Source: Luteimonas terrae
GTDB taxonomy: Bacteria > Pseudomonadota > Gammaproteobacteria > Xanthomonadales > Xanthomonadaceae
NCBI RefSeq assembly: GCF_004358165.1
Contig: NZ_SMTG01000006.1
Coordinates: forward strand, 124,001-188,000
Direction of reading: 5' to 3'
DNA: 64,000 nt
The stretch's first letter is position 1, and every line of letters starts with the position of its first letter. Shown here one piece after another: positions 9,780-19,932 of this stretch. Position numbers and translations under genes: made by a program. Below the pieces are notes generated by a model, which did no database searches, had not been told where the DNA came from, and saw only the letters and a list, made by a program, of their open reading frames with translations.

Positions 9780-9999
9780 GATGACCCTGCGCCGCGCCGA
9801 AGGTGCGCTGGTGCGCGTGCTGGGCACGACCGAACGCCGCGGCTTCCGCCCGGTCGCGTTCGAGGGGGACGCGCGCGAGGACGGCGATCGCTGGAGCCTG
9901 CGCATGACCGTCGAAGGCGACCGCGCCGCCAGCGCGCTGCAGGGCCAGCTGGCCAAGCTCTACGACTGCCTGTCGGTGGAGGTCTCGCCGTGTCGTTGA
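9763..9999 (+). CDS. ilvM: acetolactate synthase small subunit (ACT domain)
   Basis: 78 residues, the length of IlvM. The sequence begins MRYQCEMTLRRAEGALVRVL, the beta-alpha-beta start of an ACT fold, followed by the turn TTERRGFRPVAF. The family activates the catalytic subunit and can carry allosteric control. A good AAGGA site precedes the ATG by eight bases. The 5' end overlaps ilvG by 17 bases and the 3' end overlaps ilvE by 10, so stoichiometric coupled expression is expected. Position and size make the call fairly firm despite low sequence conservation in this family. Confidence 0.88.
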   Translation: MRYQCEMTLRRAEGALVRVLGTTERRGFRPVAFEGDAREDGDRWSLRMTVEGDRAASALQGQLAKLYDCLSVEVSPCR

Positions 10000-10919
10000 A
10001 CGTCGCCGCCGAAGCCGCGCCGGTTGCGGCGCCGTCGGTCGCCGAGACGCTGTCGTCGACCCGACCGCAGGTCTGGTTCGATGGCGCCCTGCACGACATC
10101 GACAGTCTGCAGGCCGGCCTGACCACGCATGCGATGCACTACGGCAGCGGCGTGTTCGAAGGCATCCGCAGCTATGCGACCGCCGGTGGCGCCGCCGTGT
10201 TCCGTCTGCCCGAGCACATCGAGCGCATGCGCCAGGGCGCAGCGCTGCTGGGCATGGCCTTCGATCCCGCGGTCGCGACCGGTGCGGTGCTGGCGACGCT
10301 GCGCGCCAACGGCCATCGTGATGCCTACATCCGTCCGCTGGCGTGGTTCGGCGAAGGCAGCTTCGGCCTCGACGTCGAAGGCCATGCCGAGCATCTGATG
10401 GTCGCGACCACCGCGACCCAGGTGCACCTGGGCGGCACGCGCGCGCGGCTGGGCATCAGCAGGTGGCGGCGCAATTCCGCCGACTCGCTGCCGCCGCTGA
10501 AGCTGTGCGGCGCCTACGTGAACTCGATCCTGGCCAAGCGCGAGAGCAAGTCGCGTGGCTTCGACGAAGCATTGTTCACCGATGCCGACGGCTTCGTCGT
10601 CGAGTGCACCGGCGCCAACGTCTTCATCGTCAAGGATGGCAGCGTGACCGCCGTGCAGCACCGCGACGCGCTGCCGGGGGTGACCCGCGACACGTTGATC
10701 CAGCTGAGCGGCGCGGACTCGCGCGCGGTCACCGTCGAGGAGCTGTACGACGCTGACGAGGTGTTCGCCTGCGGCACCGCGGCCGAAGTCGCCCCGGTGC
10801 ACGGCGTCGAGGACCGCAGTTATGGCGATAACCCGGTCACCCGCGAACTGGCCGCGCTGTATGCGCGCGTCGTGCGCGGCGAGGCCGAAGCCGCGCGCAG
10901 CTGGCTGACGGCGGTCTGA
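9990..10919 (+). CDS. ilvE: branched-chain amino acid aminotransferase
   Basis: 309 residues, fold-type IV PLP transaminase. The PLP lysine is K171 in [15 protein letters not shown]; the [15 protein letters not shown] active-site start and the [14 protein letters not shown] segment are both present. It performs the last step of valine, leucine and isoleucine synthesis. Translation probably starts at GTG 9990, preceded by GGAGG, overlapping ilvM. A 25-residue Ala-rich N-terminal extension precedes the conserved [10 protein letters not shown] start. Its placement inside the ilv cluster fits branched-chain rather than D-amino acid or 4-amino-4-deoxychorismate chemistry. Confidence 0.92.
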   Translation: MSLNVAAEAAPVAAPSVAETLSSTRPQVWFDGALHDIDSLQAGLTTHAMHYGSGVFEGIRSYATAGGAAVFRLPEHIERMRQGAALLGMAFDPAVATGAVLATLRANGHRDAYIRPLAWFGEGSFGLDVEGHAEHLMVATTATQVHLGGTRARLGISRWRRNSADSLPPLKLCGAYVNSILAKRESKSRGFDEALFTDADGFVVECTGANVFIVKDGSVTAVQHRDALPGVTRDTLIQLSGADSRAVTVEELYDADEVFACGTAAEVAPVHGVEDRSYGDNPVTRELAALYARVVRGEAEAARSWLTAV

Positions 10920-10921
10920 GC

Positions 10922-12088
10922 ATGTCCGAGCCCGACGTAGGCCGCGAGCCGCGCGCGACCGCCAGCGATGTGTTGGCGGCGCAGGCGCGGCTGCGCCGGC
11001 ATCTGGACGTCACGCCGATGCACTACGCCGAGCGTTTCGGCTGCTGGCTGAAACTGGAGAACCTGCAGCGCACCGGCTCCTACAAGGTGCGCGGCGCATT
11101 GAATGCCTTGATGGCCGCGCGCGAGCGCGGCGACGACCGCACGGTGATCACCGCCTCGGCCGGCAACCACGCGCAGGGCATGGCGTGGGCCGCGTATCGC
11201 CTGGGCGTCCCGGCGATCACGGTGATGCCGAAGAACGCGCCCGCGACCAAGGTTGCCGGCGTCGCCCACTGGGGTGCCACCGTGCGCCTGCATGGCGACA
11301 CCTACGACGAGGCCAAGGCCTTCGCCGCCGAGTTGGCCGCGCACAACGGCTTCCGCCTGCTGTCGGCATTCGACGATGTCGACGTCATCGCCGGCCAGGG
11401 CACGGTCGGCCTGGAAATCGCGTCGGCACTGGTCCCGGACGTGGTCATCGTGCCGATCGGCGGCGGTGGGCTGGCGTCGGGCGTGGCGCTGGCGCTCAAG
11501 TCGCAGGGCGTGCGCATCGTCGGCGCGCAGGTCGAGGGCGTCGATGCGATGGCGCGCGTGCTCCGTGGGGACCAATCGCCGTTCTCGCCGATCGCCACGC
11601 TGGCCGACGGCGTGCGGGTCAAGGACCCCGGCCTGCTGACGCGCGCGCTGCTGACCGATCTGCTCGACGACGTGGTGATCGTGCGCGAGGCCGAACTGCG
11701 CGAAACCCTCGTGCGTCTGGCGCTGGAGGAACACGTGATTGCCGAAGGCGCCGGCGCGCTGGCGCTGGCCGCCGGCCGCCGCGTTGCGGGCAAGCGCAAG
11801 GTGGCCGTGGTGTCGGGTGGCAACGTCGATGCCGGCGTGCTGGCGCAGCTGCTGTCGGAAGTGCGTCCGCGCGCGCCGCGCAAGCCGCGGCGCCGGGTCC
11901 GCGAACCCGTCGCCGAGGTGCCGGCCATTGCGGCCGTCATTCCGACCGTGCCCGCGGCCGCGCCGCGCCGCCGCAACGATCTGACGTCATCCGCGCCGTC
12001 CGGAGGCGGCGAACCGCGACTTCGACGCGCACCCGTACCCGCCGCCGAACGCACGCCACACCGAATTCCCGAGGAAATACCCGCATGA
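10922..12088 (+). CDS. ilvA: threonine ammonia-lyase (dehydratase), no ACT domain
   Basis: 388 residues. The first roughly 315 form a complete fold-type II PLP core with lysine K55 in [12 protein letters not shown], the phosphate loop [10 protein letters not shown] and the SGGNVD motif. It deaminates threonine to 2-oxobutyrate, the first step of isoleucine synthesis. Biosynthetic IlvA proteins of about 500 residues carry C-terminal ACT-like domains for isoleucine inhibition. Here they are absent, and a roughly 75-residue Pro/Ala/Arg-rich, probably disordered tail takes their place. The core is therefore of the short TdcB-like type, in a biosynthetic operon. It lies 2 nt after ilvE and overlaps leuA in ATGA. 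Confidence 0.9.
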   Translation: MSEPDVGREPRATASDVLAAQARLRRHLDVTPMHYAERFGCWLKLENLQRTGSYKVRGALNALMAARERGDDRTVITASAGNHAQGMAWAAYRLGVPAITVMPKNAPATKVAGVAHWGATVRLHGDTYDEAKAFAAELAAHNGFRLLSAFDDVDVIAGQGTVGLEIASALVPDVVIVPIGGGGLASGVALALKSQGVRIVGAQVEGVDAMARVLRGDQSPFSPIATLADGVRVKDPGLLTRALLTDLLDDVVIVREAELRETLVRLALEEHVIAEGAGALALAAGRRVAGKRKVAVVSGGNVDAGVLAQLLSEVRPRAPRKPRRRVREPVAEVPAIAAVIPTVPAAAPRRRNDLTSSAPSGGGEPRLRRAPVPAAERTPHRIPEEIPA

Positions 12089-13626
12089 CCGCTCCGGACA
12101 CCATCCGCATTTTCGACACCACCCTGCGCGACGGCGAACAGTCGCCCGGCTGCAGCATGACGCCGCAACAGAAAGTCGTGATGGCGCGCGCGCTCGACGC
12201 GCTGGGTGTCGACATCATCGAGACCGGCTTTCCGGCCAGCTCCGAATCCGACCGCGAAGCGCAGCGCCTGATCGCGCGCGAGGTGCGTCGGCCGACGCTG
12301 GCGGTGCTGTCGCGTTGCCTGCCGGCCGACATCGAGGCCTCGGCGCGCGTGCTGGAAGGCACCGCCAATCCGCGCCTGCACATCTTCATTTCCACCAGCC
12401 CGCTGCACCGCGAGCACAAGCTGCGCATGAGCCGCCAGCAGGTGCTGGACATGGCCGCGACGAGCGTCGCCCATGCGCGCAGGCTGGTCGGCGACGTCGA
12501 GTTCTCGACCGAGGACGGCACCCGCACCGAAGACGATTTCCTGGAAGAGGTGATCGCCGCCGCGATCGCCAACGGCGCGACCACGATCAACGTGCCCGAC
12601 ACGCTGGGCTACGCGACACCCGAGGAAAGCCGCGCCCTGTTCCAGCGCCTGATCGCGACGGTACCCGGCGCGCGCGACGTGATCTTCAGCGCCCACTGCC
12701 ACAACGATCTGGGACTGGCGGTGGCGAATTCGCTGGCCGCGATCGAAGGCGGTGCGCGTCAGGTCGAATGCACCATCAACGGCATCGGCGAACGCGCCGG
12801 CAATGCCGCGCTGGAAGAACTGGTGATGGCGCTGAAGGTGCGCAACGCCTTCTACGACATCGACACCGGCATCGACACGCGCAGGCTGGTCCCGACCTCG
12901 CAATTGCTGCGCCGCCTGACCGGTATGTCAGTACAGCGCAACAAGGCGATCGTCGGCGAGAACGCGTTCGCGCACGAATCCGGCATCCACCAGCACGGCA
13001 TGCTGCGTCACCGCGGCACCTACGAGATCATGAATCCGTCCGATGTCGGCTGGCCCGATTCGAAGCTGGTGCTGGGCCGCCACAGCGGCCGCACCGCGGT
13101 CGGTCACCGCCTGCGCGCGCTGGGCTACACGCTGGAAGACGCGCAGCTGGAACAGGTCTTCATCGCGTTCAAGGATCTGTGCGAACGCCAGCGCGTGGTC
13201 GAGGACAGTGACCTGGAAGCGCTGATGCACGGTGACGTCAGCGGCCAGGGCTGGCGTCTGGCGTCGATGACGGTCAGCGACCGCGGCCAGCGCGCGAGTG
13301 CGCAGATCGAGCTGTCGGATCCCGAAGGCGCCAAGGTGTCCGAAAGCGCGCTGGGCGATGGCCCGGTCGACGCACTGTTCGCCGCACTGGCCGCCGCGAC
13401 CGGCGTCGAGCTGGCGCTGGAGAGCTATCAGGTCCACAGCGTCGGCATGGGCCGCGACGCGCGCGGCGAAGCCAGCGTCAGCGTGCGCCACGGCGACGAC
13501 ATCCACGAAGGCACCGGCACCAGCCGCGACATCATCGAGGCCAGCGCGCTCGCGTGGCTGGACGTCGCCAACCGCATCCTGCGCGCTTCGCGCACCGTAC
13601 CGGCGCTGCAGGCCGCGCACGCCTGA
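12085..13626 (+). CDS. leuA: 2-isopropylmalate synthase
   Basis: 513 residues. The DRE-TIM barrel opens with [16 protein letters not shown] (residues 7-22), and the metal-binding HCHND motif and GIGERAGN loop lie at about residues 208-240. A C-terminal LeuA regulatory domain follows, where leucine normally inhibits. It condenses acetyl-CoA with 2-oxoisovalerate, committing carbon to leucine. The ATG at 12085 overlaps the ilvA stop and follows GAGGAA. A long in-frame upstream extension overlaps ilvA entirely and was rejected. Regulation is presumably by leucine feedback plus the distant leader at 6725. Confidence 0.96.
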   Translation: MTAPDTIRIFDTTLRDGEQSPGCSMTPQQKVVMARALDALGVDIIETGFPASSESDREAQRLIAREVRRPTLAVLSRCLPADIEASARVLEGTANPRLHIFISTSPLHREHKLRMSRQQVLDMAATSVAHARRLVGDVEFSTEDGTRTEDDFLEEVIAAAIANGATTINVPDTLGYATPEESRALFQRLIATVPGARDVIFSAHCHNDLGLAVANSLAAIEGGARQVECTINGIGERAGNAALEELVMALKVRNAFYDIDTGIDTRRLVPTSQLLRRLTGMSVQRNKAIVGENAFAHESGIHQHGMLRHRGTYEIMNPSDVGWPDSKLVLGRHSGRTAVGHRLRALGYTLEDAQLEQVFIAFKDLCERQRVVEDSDLEALMHGDVSGQGWRLASMTVSDRGQRASAQIELSDPEGAKVSESALGDGPVDALFAALAAATGVELALESYQVHSVGMGRDARGEASVSVRHGDDIHEGTGTSRDIIEASALAWLDVANRILRASRTVPALQAAHA

Positions 13627-13666
13627 TCACCATGCCCTGCCCCTGCATCCGCATTCCGAGCCCGCA

Positions 13667-15091
13667 ATGACCGCCAGTCCGAAAACCCTGTTCGACAAAC
13701 TGTGGGACGCGCACGTCGTGATCCCCGAAACCGAGGCCGCGCCCGCGGTGCTCTACATCGACCTGCACTTGATCCATGAGGTCACCTCGCCGCAGGCCTT
13801 CACCGAACTGCGCGCGCGTGGCCTCAAGCCGCGCCGCCCGGACCGCACCAAGGCGACGATGGACCACTCCACGCCGACCCTGCCGGCCGGCCCGGATGGG
13901 CGCCTGCCCTATGCCAGCGAAGCCTCGGAGAAACAGGTGGCGACGCTCGCGCGCAACTGCGCCGAGTTCGGCATCGAGCTGTTCGACATGAGCTCGGACC
14001 AGCGCGGCATCGTCCACGTGATCGCGCCCGAACAGGGCTTCACCCTGCCCGGCATGACCATCGTCTGCGGCGACAGCCACACCTCAACGCATGGCGCCTT
14101 CGGCTCGCTGGCCTTCGGCATCGGCACCAGCGAGGTCGGCAACGTACTGGCGACGCAGTGCCTGCTGCAGCGACGCGCGAAGACGATGTCGATCACCGTC
14201 GACGGCGCGCTGGCACCGGGCGTCGGTGCGAAGGACGTGATCCTGCACGCGATCGGCGTCATCGGCGTCAACGGCGGCACCGGTCACGTCATCGAGTACC
14301 GCGGCTCCACCATCGAGGCGATGGACATGGAGCAGCGCATGACCCTGTGCAACATGTCGATCGAGGCCGGTGCGCGCGCGGGCATGGTCGCGCCGGACGA
14401 GGTCACCTTCGACTGGATCGCACGCACGCCGCGTGGTCCGAAAGGCGCCGACTTCGACGCGGCCGTCGCGCACTGGCGCACGCTGCGCAGCGACGAGGGT
14501 GCGCGCTTCGACGTCGAGGTGCACATCGATGCCGCCGACATCCGCCCCACCCTGACCTGGGGCACGCATCCGGGCACCGCGATCGGTGTCGACGTGCCGG
14601 TGCCGGCGCCGGTCGATGCCGCCGAGCGCAAGGGCCAGGACTACATGCGCGTAGTCGCCGGCCAGCCGCTGGCGGGCATGCCGGTCGACGTGGTCTTCGT
14701 CGGCTCGTGCACCAACGGTCGCCTGCGCGACATGCGCGAAGTCGCCGACGTGCTGCGCGCGCATCGCGTCGCGCCCGGCGTGCGCATGCTGGTGGTGCCG
14801 GGCTCGGAAATCGTCAAGCGCGAGGCCGAGGCCGAGGGCATCGACGCGATCGTGCGCGCGGCGGGCGCCGAGTGGCGCGAGCCGGGCTGCTCGATGTGCA
14901 TCGCGATGAACGGCGATCTGGTCGCGCCCGGCCAGCTGGCCGTGAGCACCAGCAACCGCAATTTCGAGGGCCGTCAGGGCCCCGGCGCACGCACGCTGCT
15001 GGCCTCGCCGACGACGGCCGCCTGGGCCGCGGTGCGCGGCGTCGTGGCCGACCCGCGCGAGCGCTTCTCCGACCACCGGGAGGTGGCGTGA
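13667..15091 (+). CDS. leuC: 3-isopropylmalate dehydratase large subunit
   Basis: 474 residues, aconitase family. Cluster ligands are visible in FVGSCTNGR and in the CSMC pair of [14 protein letters not shown]. The N-terminus [13 protein letters not shown] and DHSTPT stretch match LeuC. It isomerises 2- to 3-isopropylmalate together with LeuD using a [4Fe-4S] cluster. The ATG at 13667 starts the conserved protein; the frame is open further upstream, but over leuA sequence. A 40-nt gap separates it from leuA, the first real gap in the operon, and I see no terminator there. The stop overlaps leuD in TGATG. Confidence 0.96.
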   Translation: MTASPKTLFDKLWDAHVVIPETEAAPAVLYIDLHLIHEVTSPQAFTELRARGLKPRRPDRTKATMDHSTPTLPAGPDGRLPYASEASEKQVATLARNCAEFGIELFDMSSDQRGIVHVIAPEQGFTLPGMTIVCGDSHTSTHGAFGSLAFGIGTSEVGNVLATQCLLQRRAKTMSITVDGALAPGVGAKDVILHAIGVIGVNGGTGHVIEYRGSTIEAMDMEQRMTLCNMSIEAGARAGMVAPDEVTFDWIARTPRGPKGADFDAAVAHWRTLRSDEGARFDVEVHIDAADIRPTLTWGTHPGTAIGVDVPVPAPVDAAERKGQDYMRVVAGQPLAGMPVDVVFVGSCTNGRLRDMREVADVLRAHRVAPGVRMLVVPGSEIVKREAEAEGIDAIVRAAGAEWREPGCSMCIAMNGDLVAPGQLAVSTSNRNFEGRQGPGARTLLASPTTAAWAAVRGVVADPRERFSDHREVA

Positions 15092-15684
15092 TGACCGCGA
15101 GCAACGCGAGCGGCTTTCCGGTCCGCTCCGCCAGCGTGGTGCTAGCGCAGACCAACATCGACACCGACCAGATCATCCCCGCGCGCTTCCTGTCGACGAC
15201 CGAGCGCAGGGGCCTGGGCCAGCACGCCTTCAACGACTGGCGCTGGCGCGAGGACGGCAGCGCAAACCCCGATTTCGCGTTCAACCAGCCGCACAATGCC
15301 GGCCGCTCAGTGCTGCTGGCCGGACGCAATTTCGGCTGCGGCTCCTCGCGCGAACACGCGCCGTGGTCGCTGCGCGATCTCGGCCTGCAGGTCGTGGTCA
15401 GTAGCGAGATCGCCGACATCTTCCGGGGCAATGCGCTGAAGAACGGCCTGCTGCCGGTCGTGCTGCCCGAGGCCGTCGTGCAGGACCTGATGACCCGCCC
15501 GGACGACGTGCTGACCGTCGACATCGAAGCGCGCGAACTGCGCACGCCCGACGGCACCGTCCACACCTTCCCGCTCGACGCCTTCGCGCGCACCTGCCTG
15601 CTCGAAGGCGTCGACGAAATGGGCTATCTGTTGGCGCGCAGCGCCGGCATCCAACATTACGAGGACACGCACCATGCACGCTGA
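15091..15684 (+). CDS. leuD: 3-isopropylmalate dehydratase small subunit
   Basis: 197 residues. The swivel domain shows [14 protein letters not shown] near residues 21-34 and the [14 protein letters not shown] substrate loop at about residues 84-97. It partners LeuC. The ATG at 15091 overlaps the leuC stop by one base; an AGGTGG site lies just upstream. The 3' end overlaps leuB by 11 bases. Confidence 0.95.
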   Translation: MTASNASGFPVRSASVVLAQTNIDTDQIIPARFLSTTERRGLGQHAFNDWRWREDGSANPDFAFNQPHNAGRSVLLAGRNFGCGSSREHAPWSLRDLGLQVVVSSEIADIFRGNALKNGLLPVVLPEAVVQDLMTRPDDVLTVDIEARELRTPDGTVHTFPLDAFARTCLLEGVDEMGYLLARSAGIQHYEDTHHAR

Positions 15685-16759
15685 CATCGTCGTACTGCCG
15701 GGCGACGGCATCGGCCCGGAAGTGACCGCTGCCGCGGTCGACGTGCTGCAGGCCGTCGCCACGCGCTACGGCCACCGCTTTTCGCTGCACACGCACCTGA
15801 TCGGTGGCTCGGCGATCGACGCGACCGGCAAGCCGCTGCCCGACGACACCCTCGCCGCCGCGCGCGATGCCGATGCGGTGCTGCTGGGCGCGGTCGGCGG
15901 CCCGAAGTGGTCCGATCCGAATGCCACGGTGCGCCCCGAGCAGGGGCTGCTGGCGATCCGCAAGGCGCTGGGCCTGTACGCCAACCTGCGTCCGGTGCGC
16001 CCGCATGCCGCGGCGATCGGCGCCTCGCCGATCAAGTCGCATCTGCTCGCCGGCGTCGACCTGCTGGTCGTGCGCGAACTCACCGGCGGCATCTACTTCG
16101 GCGACAAGACCCGCGATGCCGACGGCGCCAGCGACCTGTGCCGCTATTCGATCGCCGAGATCGAACGCGTCGTGCGCCGCGCCTGCCTGCTGGCGCGTGG
16201 CCGCCGCGGTCACGTGACTTCGGTCGACAAGGCCAACGTGCTCGAGACCTCGCGGCTGTGGCGCGACGTCGCCAGCCGCATCCAGCGCGAGGAGTTCCCG
16301 GACGTCACCCTCGAACACCAGCTGGTCGATTCGATGGCGATGCACCTGCTGTCCAAGCCGCGCGCCTACGACGTGATCGTGACCGAGAACATGTTCGGCG
16401 ACATCCTGACCGACGAGGCCTCGATGCTGGCCGGCTCGCTCGGCCTGCTGCCGTCGGCGTCGCTCGGCGAAGGCAGCGTCGGCATGTACGAGCCGATCCA
16501 CGGCTCGGCGCCCGACATCGCCGGCCAGGGCATCGCCAACCCCTACGGCACCATCCTCAGCGCCGCGCTGCTGTTGCGCTATTCGCTGGGCCTGTCCCAG
16601 GAGGCGGCGTGCATCGAAGCGGCGGTGGATTCGGCGCTGGATGCGGGCGTGTTCACCGCCGATCTCGCATCGGAAGGCAGCGCGGTCTCCACGCGCGAGG
16701 CCACCGCCGCAGTGCTCGCGCGCATCGAATCGTGCGAAACCGAAGTCCTGGGCGACTGA
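15674..16759 (+). CDS. leuB: 3-isopropylmalate dehydrogenase
   Basis: 361 residues, the isocitrate/isopropylmalate dehydrogenase family. It shows the GDGIGPEV start, the [10 protein letters not shown] loop, the substrate arginine region and the NAD-binding [15 protein letters not shown] segment. It oxidises and decarboxylates 3-isopropylmalate with NAD+. The gene starts within the end of leuD. Forty-nine nucleotides separate it from ilvD, with no terminator visible, so the operon probably continues. Confidence 0.96.
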   Translation: MHADIVVLPGDGIGPEVTAAAVDVLQAVATRYGHRFSLHTHLIGGSAIDATGKPLPDDTLAAARDADAVLLGAVGGPKWSDPNATVRPEQGLLAIRKALGLYANLRPVRPHAAAIGASPIKSHLLAGVDLLVVRELTGGIYFGDKTRDADGASDLCRYSIAEIERVVRRACLLARGRRGHVTSVDKANVLETSRLWRDVASRIQREEFPDVTLEHQLVDSMAMHLLSKPRAYDVIVTENMFGDILTDEASMLAGSLGLLPSASLGEGSVGMYEPIHGSAPDIAGQGIANPYGTILSAALLLRYSLGLSQEAACIEAAVDSALDAGVFTADLASEGSAVSTREATAAVLARIESCETEVLGD

Positions 16760-16808
16760 CCACGCCCGCAACGCGCTCCACGCCGTCCGCCGCTCCTGCG
16801 AGTCACCG

Positions 16809-18647
16809 ATGCCCGAGTACCGCTCCAGAACGTCCACCCACGGCCGCAACATGGCCGGCGCGCGCGCGCTGTGGCGCGCGACCGGCATGCAGGACGCCGA
16901 CTTCCACAAGCCGATCGTCGCGGTCGCGAACTCGTTCACCCAGTTCGTGCCGGGGCACGTGCACCTCAAGGACATCGGCCAGCTGGTCGCGCGCGAGATC
17001 GAACGCGTCGGCGGCGTGGCGAAGGAATTCAACACGATCGCCGTCGACGACGGCATCGCGATGGGCCATGACGGCATGCTGTATTCGCTGCCGAGCCGCG
17101 AGATCATCGCCGACTCGGTCGAGTACATGGTCAACGCGCACTGCGCCGACGCGCTGGTGTGCATCTCCAACTGCGACAAGATCACGCCCGGCATGCTGAT
17201 GGCCGCGCTGCGGCTCAACATCCCCGTGGTGTTCGTGTCCGGCGGGCCGATGGAAGCGGGAAAGACGAAACTCGCCGAGCACGGTCTCGACCTCGTCGAT
17301 GCGATGGTCGTCGCGGCCGATCCGAATGCTTCGGACGAGAAAGTCGCCGCTTACGAGCGCAGCGCGTGCCCGACCTGCGGCTCGTGCAGCGGCATGTTCA
17401 CCGCTAACTCGATGAACTGCCTGACCGAGGCGCTGGGCCTTGCGCTGCCGGGCAACGGCTCGATGCTGGCCACGCACGCCGATCGCGAACAGCTGTTCCT
17501 GCAGGCCGCGCGCACCGTCGTCGAACTCTGTCATCGCTGGTACGGCGCCGAAGATCCGACCGCGCTGCCGCGTGGCATCGCGACCTTCGAAGCCTTCGAG
17601 AACGCGATGACGCTCGACATCGCGATGGGTGGTTCCACCAACACCATCCTGCATCTGCTGGCCGCAGCCCAGGAGGCCGAAGTCGCCTTCAACCTGCACG
17701 ACATCGACCGCCTCTCGCGCCGCGTGCCGCAACTGTGCAAGGTCGCGCCGAACATCCAGACTTACCACATGGAAGACGTGCATCGCGCCGGCGGCATTGT
17801 CTCGATCCTCGGCGAACTCGCGCGCGGCGGCCTGCTGCACGTCGACCAGCCGACCGTGCACAGCCGCACGCTGCGCGATGCCATCGCACGCTGGGACATC
17901 ACCGTCACCGACGACGATGCAGTGCACACGTTCTTCAAGGCCGGTCCGGCCGGCATTCCGACCCAGACCGCTTTCAGCCAGGCGACGCGCTGGGACACGT
18001 TGGACGATGATCGCGCGGGCGGCTGCATCCGCGATGTCGCGCATGCGTACTCGGAAGAAGGCGGCCTCGCCGTGCTGCGCGGCAACCTCGCGCCCGACGG
18101 CTGCGTGGTCAAGACCGCAGGCGTCGACGCATCGATCCACGTGTTCGAAGGCAGGGCGAAGGTATTCGAGAGCCAGGACGCCGCAGTGAGGGGCATCCTC
18201 GCCGACGCGGTGCAGGCCGGCGACGTGGTCGTGATCCGCTACGAAGGCCCGAAGGGCGGGCCGGGCATGCAGGAGATGCTGTATCCGACGAGCTATCTGA
18301 AGTCCAAAGGCCTCGGCAAGCAGTGCGCACTGCTGACCGACGGGCGTTTTTCGGGCGGCACGTCCGGCCTGTCGATCGGCCACGCCTCGCCGGAAGCCGC
18401 CAGCGGCGGCACGATCGCGCTCGTGCACGACGGCGACCGCATCCGCATCGACATCCCGCAGCGGCGCATCGAGCTGCTCGTCGACGAGGCGACCCTCGCC
18501 GCACGTCGCGCCGAGCAGGACGCGCGCGGCTGGAAACCCGCCGAGGCACGACCGCGCAAAGTCACCAGCGCGTTGAAGGCGTATGCGCTGCTGGCGACCA
18601 GTGCCGACAAGGGCGCGGTACGGGATCTGTCGATGCTGGGTGCATGA
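16809..18647 (+). CDS. ilvD: dihydroxy-acid dehydratase
   Basis: 612 residues. The three cluster cysteines occur in [12 protein letters not shown] and [14 protein letters not shown], and the N-terminal [14 protein letters not shown] is typical of the family. The enzyme dehydrates dihydroxyisovalerate and dihydroxymethylvalerate to the 2-oxo acids used by IlvE and LeuA. The ATG at 16809 begins the conserved protein; an open upstream stretch in the same frame overlaps leuB and is not needed. It closes the branched-chain supra-operon. No clear intrinsic terminator follows. Confidence 0.96.
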   Translation: MPEYRSRTSTHGRNMAGARALWRATGMQDADFHKPIVAVANSFTQFVPGHVHLKDIGQLVAREIERVGGVAKEFNTIAVDDGIAMGHDGMLYSLPSREIIADSVEYMVNAHCADALVCISNCDKITPGMLMAALRLNIPVVFVSGGPMEAGKTKLAEHGLDLVDAMVVAADPNASDEKVAAYERSACPTCGSCSGMFTANSMNCLTEALGLALPGNGSMLATHADREQLFLQAARTVVELCHRWYGAEDPTALPRGIATFEAFENAMTLDIAMGGSTNTILHLLAAAQEAEVAFNLHDIDRLSRRVPQLCKVAPNIQTYHMEDVHRAGGIVSILGELARGGLLHVDQPTVHSRTLRDAIARWDITVTDDDAVHTFFKAGPAGIPTQTAFSQATRWDTLDDDRAGGCIRDVAHAYSEEGGLAVLRGNLAPDGCVVKTAGVDASIHVFEGRAKVFESQDAAVRGILADAVQAGDVVVIRYEGPKGGPGMQEMLYPTSYLKSKGLGKQCALLTDGRFSGGTSGLSIGHASPEAASGGTIALVHDGDRIRIDIPQRRIELLVDEATLAARRAEQDARGWKPAEARPRKVTSALKAYALLATSADKGAVRDLSMLGA

Positions 18648-18800
18648 GCGGCGCGTCAGACGGCCTGAACACCAATGATGGTGTACTACCGGGATACGGG
18701 ACGATCACCGAGAGCCCGGCCGCAGTGCGCTCTCCGACTTGAGACTCGCGCAAAGTGGCTCGGCACAGCATGGACTTTCATCGAGCAGCGGCATCACGGA

Positions 18801-19106
18801 ATGTGCGAACGGATTGGCAATCGGACATCTCTCGTGAGATGTATCTCGCTCGCGGCGGGCTTCGCATCCATTCTTCTGTTTTTGACGATGGGCATTGTCG
18901 CGCCTCGCGCGCCCGAGTCGATTCAGCTCCTGCTCGGCTTGCTGATGATTTCGGCATTCGCGCTGTTCTTCGCGACTTTCGTGTTCGGCCTGCGTGCATT
19001 TCCAGCGACCAGCCTCCAGGGAATCTTGTGCAGAGCTGTGCTCTTTGTTCTGACGTTCGGAAATCTGGTCGTCGGCATCTCACTGATCAGCATCCTCAGC
19101 GCTTAA
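18801..19106 (+). CDS. small putative membrane protein
   Basis: A 101-residue frame with three hydrophobic stretches (about residues 16-33, 42-64 and 74-98), giving three likely membrane helices. I recognise no family. Codon use is less GC-biased than in the neighbouring genes, with codons such as TTG, CTT, TCG and ATT more frequent, so recent acquisition or weak selection is possible. The start is uncertain: the frame opens at 18675, but 18801 begins just before the conserved-looking hydrophobic part and lacks a good Shine-Dalgarno site. The flanks 18648-18800 and 19107-19316 contain nothing I recognise apart from a weak 6-bp inverted repeat at 19264-19286. Confidence 0.5.
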   Translation: MCERIGNRTSLVRCISLAAGFASILLFLTMGIVAPRAPESIQLLLGLLMISAFALFFATFVFGLRAFPATSLQGILCRAVLFVLTFGNLVVGISLISILSA

Positions 19107-19316
19107 GTGATCGGTGTGGACTGAGCGCTTTCGACGCAGTCGTCCCGCTCGAAATCACCCGCCCCGAGATCGACGGTCATGTGCCGCACGGCCTGTCCAG
19201 GAACCCCGCGTGCGGAATGACGATCCACATGTTCGGCGCTGTCGACGCGCTGTTGGAACTGTGAGACCTGACGGTTTAAAAGGTCTGATGTCGCAGGCCA
19301 GACCGGACCCCGCACC

Positions 19317-19790
19317 ATGATGCGATTGCTTGTTTCAGCCATGCTGGCGCTCGCCACGCCGTCTGACGGCGACAACACGCCCTGGTCGTCGAATCCACGC
19401 ATGCTGGCATGCGCGCCGGAAGTACTGCGGCCTCCGGCGCCCCTGGTGCTTTCGCTGGGACCGGGTCACGGCCGTGAACTGGCGATCCGGCGGGTGGCGG
19501 ACGACCGCTGGTATTTCCTCGTCGTCCAGCAGCCGCTGGAGGGCACGCCCCTGTTGATGACTCCCGAGGCGTTCACGCGCGCGAAGCGGGTCGAGGTGCC
19601 GATGTCGTTCGAGGGGCGCGCGTCGGTCGAGTCGCCGCTGGCGCCCGTCTTCCGTACACCCGGCGCCTACGAGGTCTACGTCTCCGACGCACTGGAATCC
19701 GACCTGGGCGGCCATGTCTGCAAGATCGAATACCGCGGCGTGTCGTCGCGCGCCCGGCCCGGCACGGCGGAACCGGCGCGCGGCACCTGA
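19317..19790 (+). CDS. hypothetical secreted protein
   Basis: 157 residues with a short hydrophobic N-terminus (MMRLLVSAMLALATPS) that looks like a signal peptide. Two cysteines, at about residues 32 and 135, could form a disulfide in the periplasm. The body is predicted to be mostly beta (LVLSLGPGHGRELAIRRV, RWYFLVVQ, YEVYVSDAL). I do not recognise the family. The third-position GC bias is typical of coding sequence here, and no overlapping frame looks better. It may be co-transcribed with the OmpA-like lipoprotein 143 nt downstream, but nothing proves it. Confidence 0.65.
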   Translation: MMRLLVSAMLALATPSDGDNTPWSSNPRMLACAPEVLRPPAPLVLSLGPGHGRELAIRRVADDRWYFLVVQQPLEGTPLLMTPEAFTRAKRVEVPMSFEGRASVESPLAPVFRTPGAYEVYVSDALESDLGGHVCKIEYRGVSSRARPGTAEPARGT

Positions 19791-19932
19791 TCGGCCGGCC
19801 CGGCCACCCGCACGGCGGACACGTCCCTGCACGTGCACCGGCCTCGGTCGCGGCACTGGCGAGAACGCGCCGCTAACGGATGCCTGCCTACCATCCGGCG
19901 TCCCCGCGCAGGCGGCGCCAGGAGGGTCGTGG

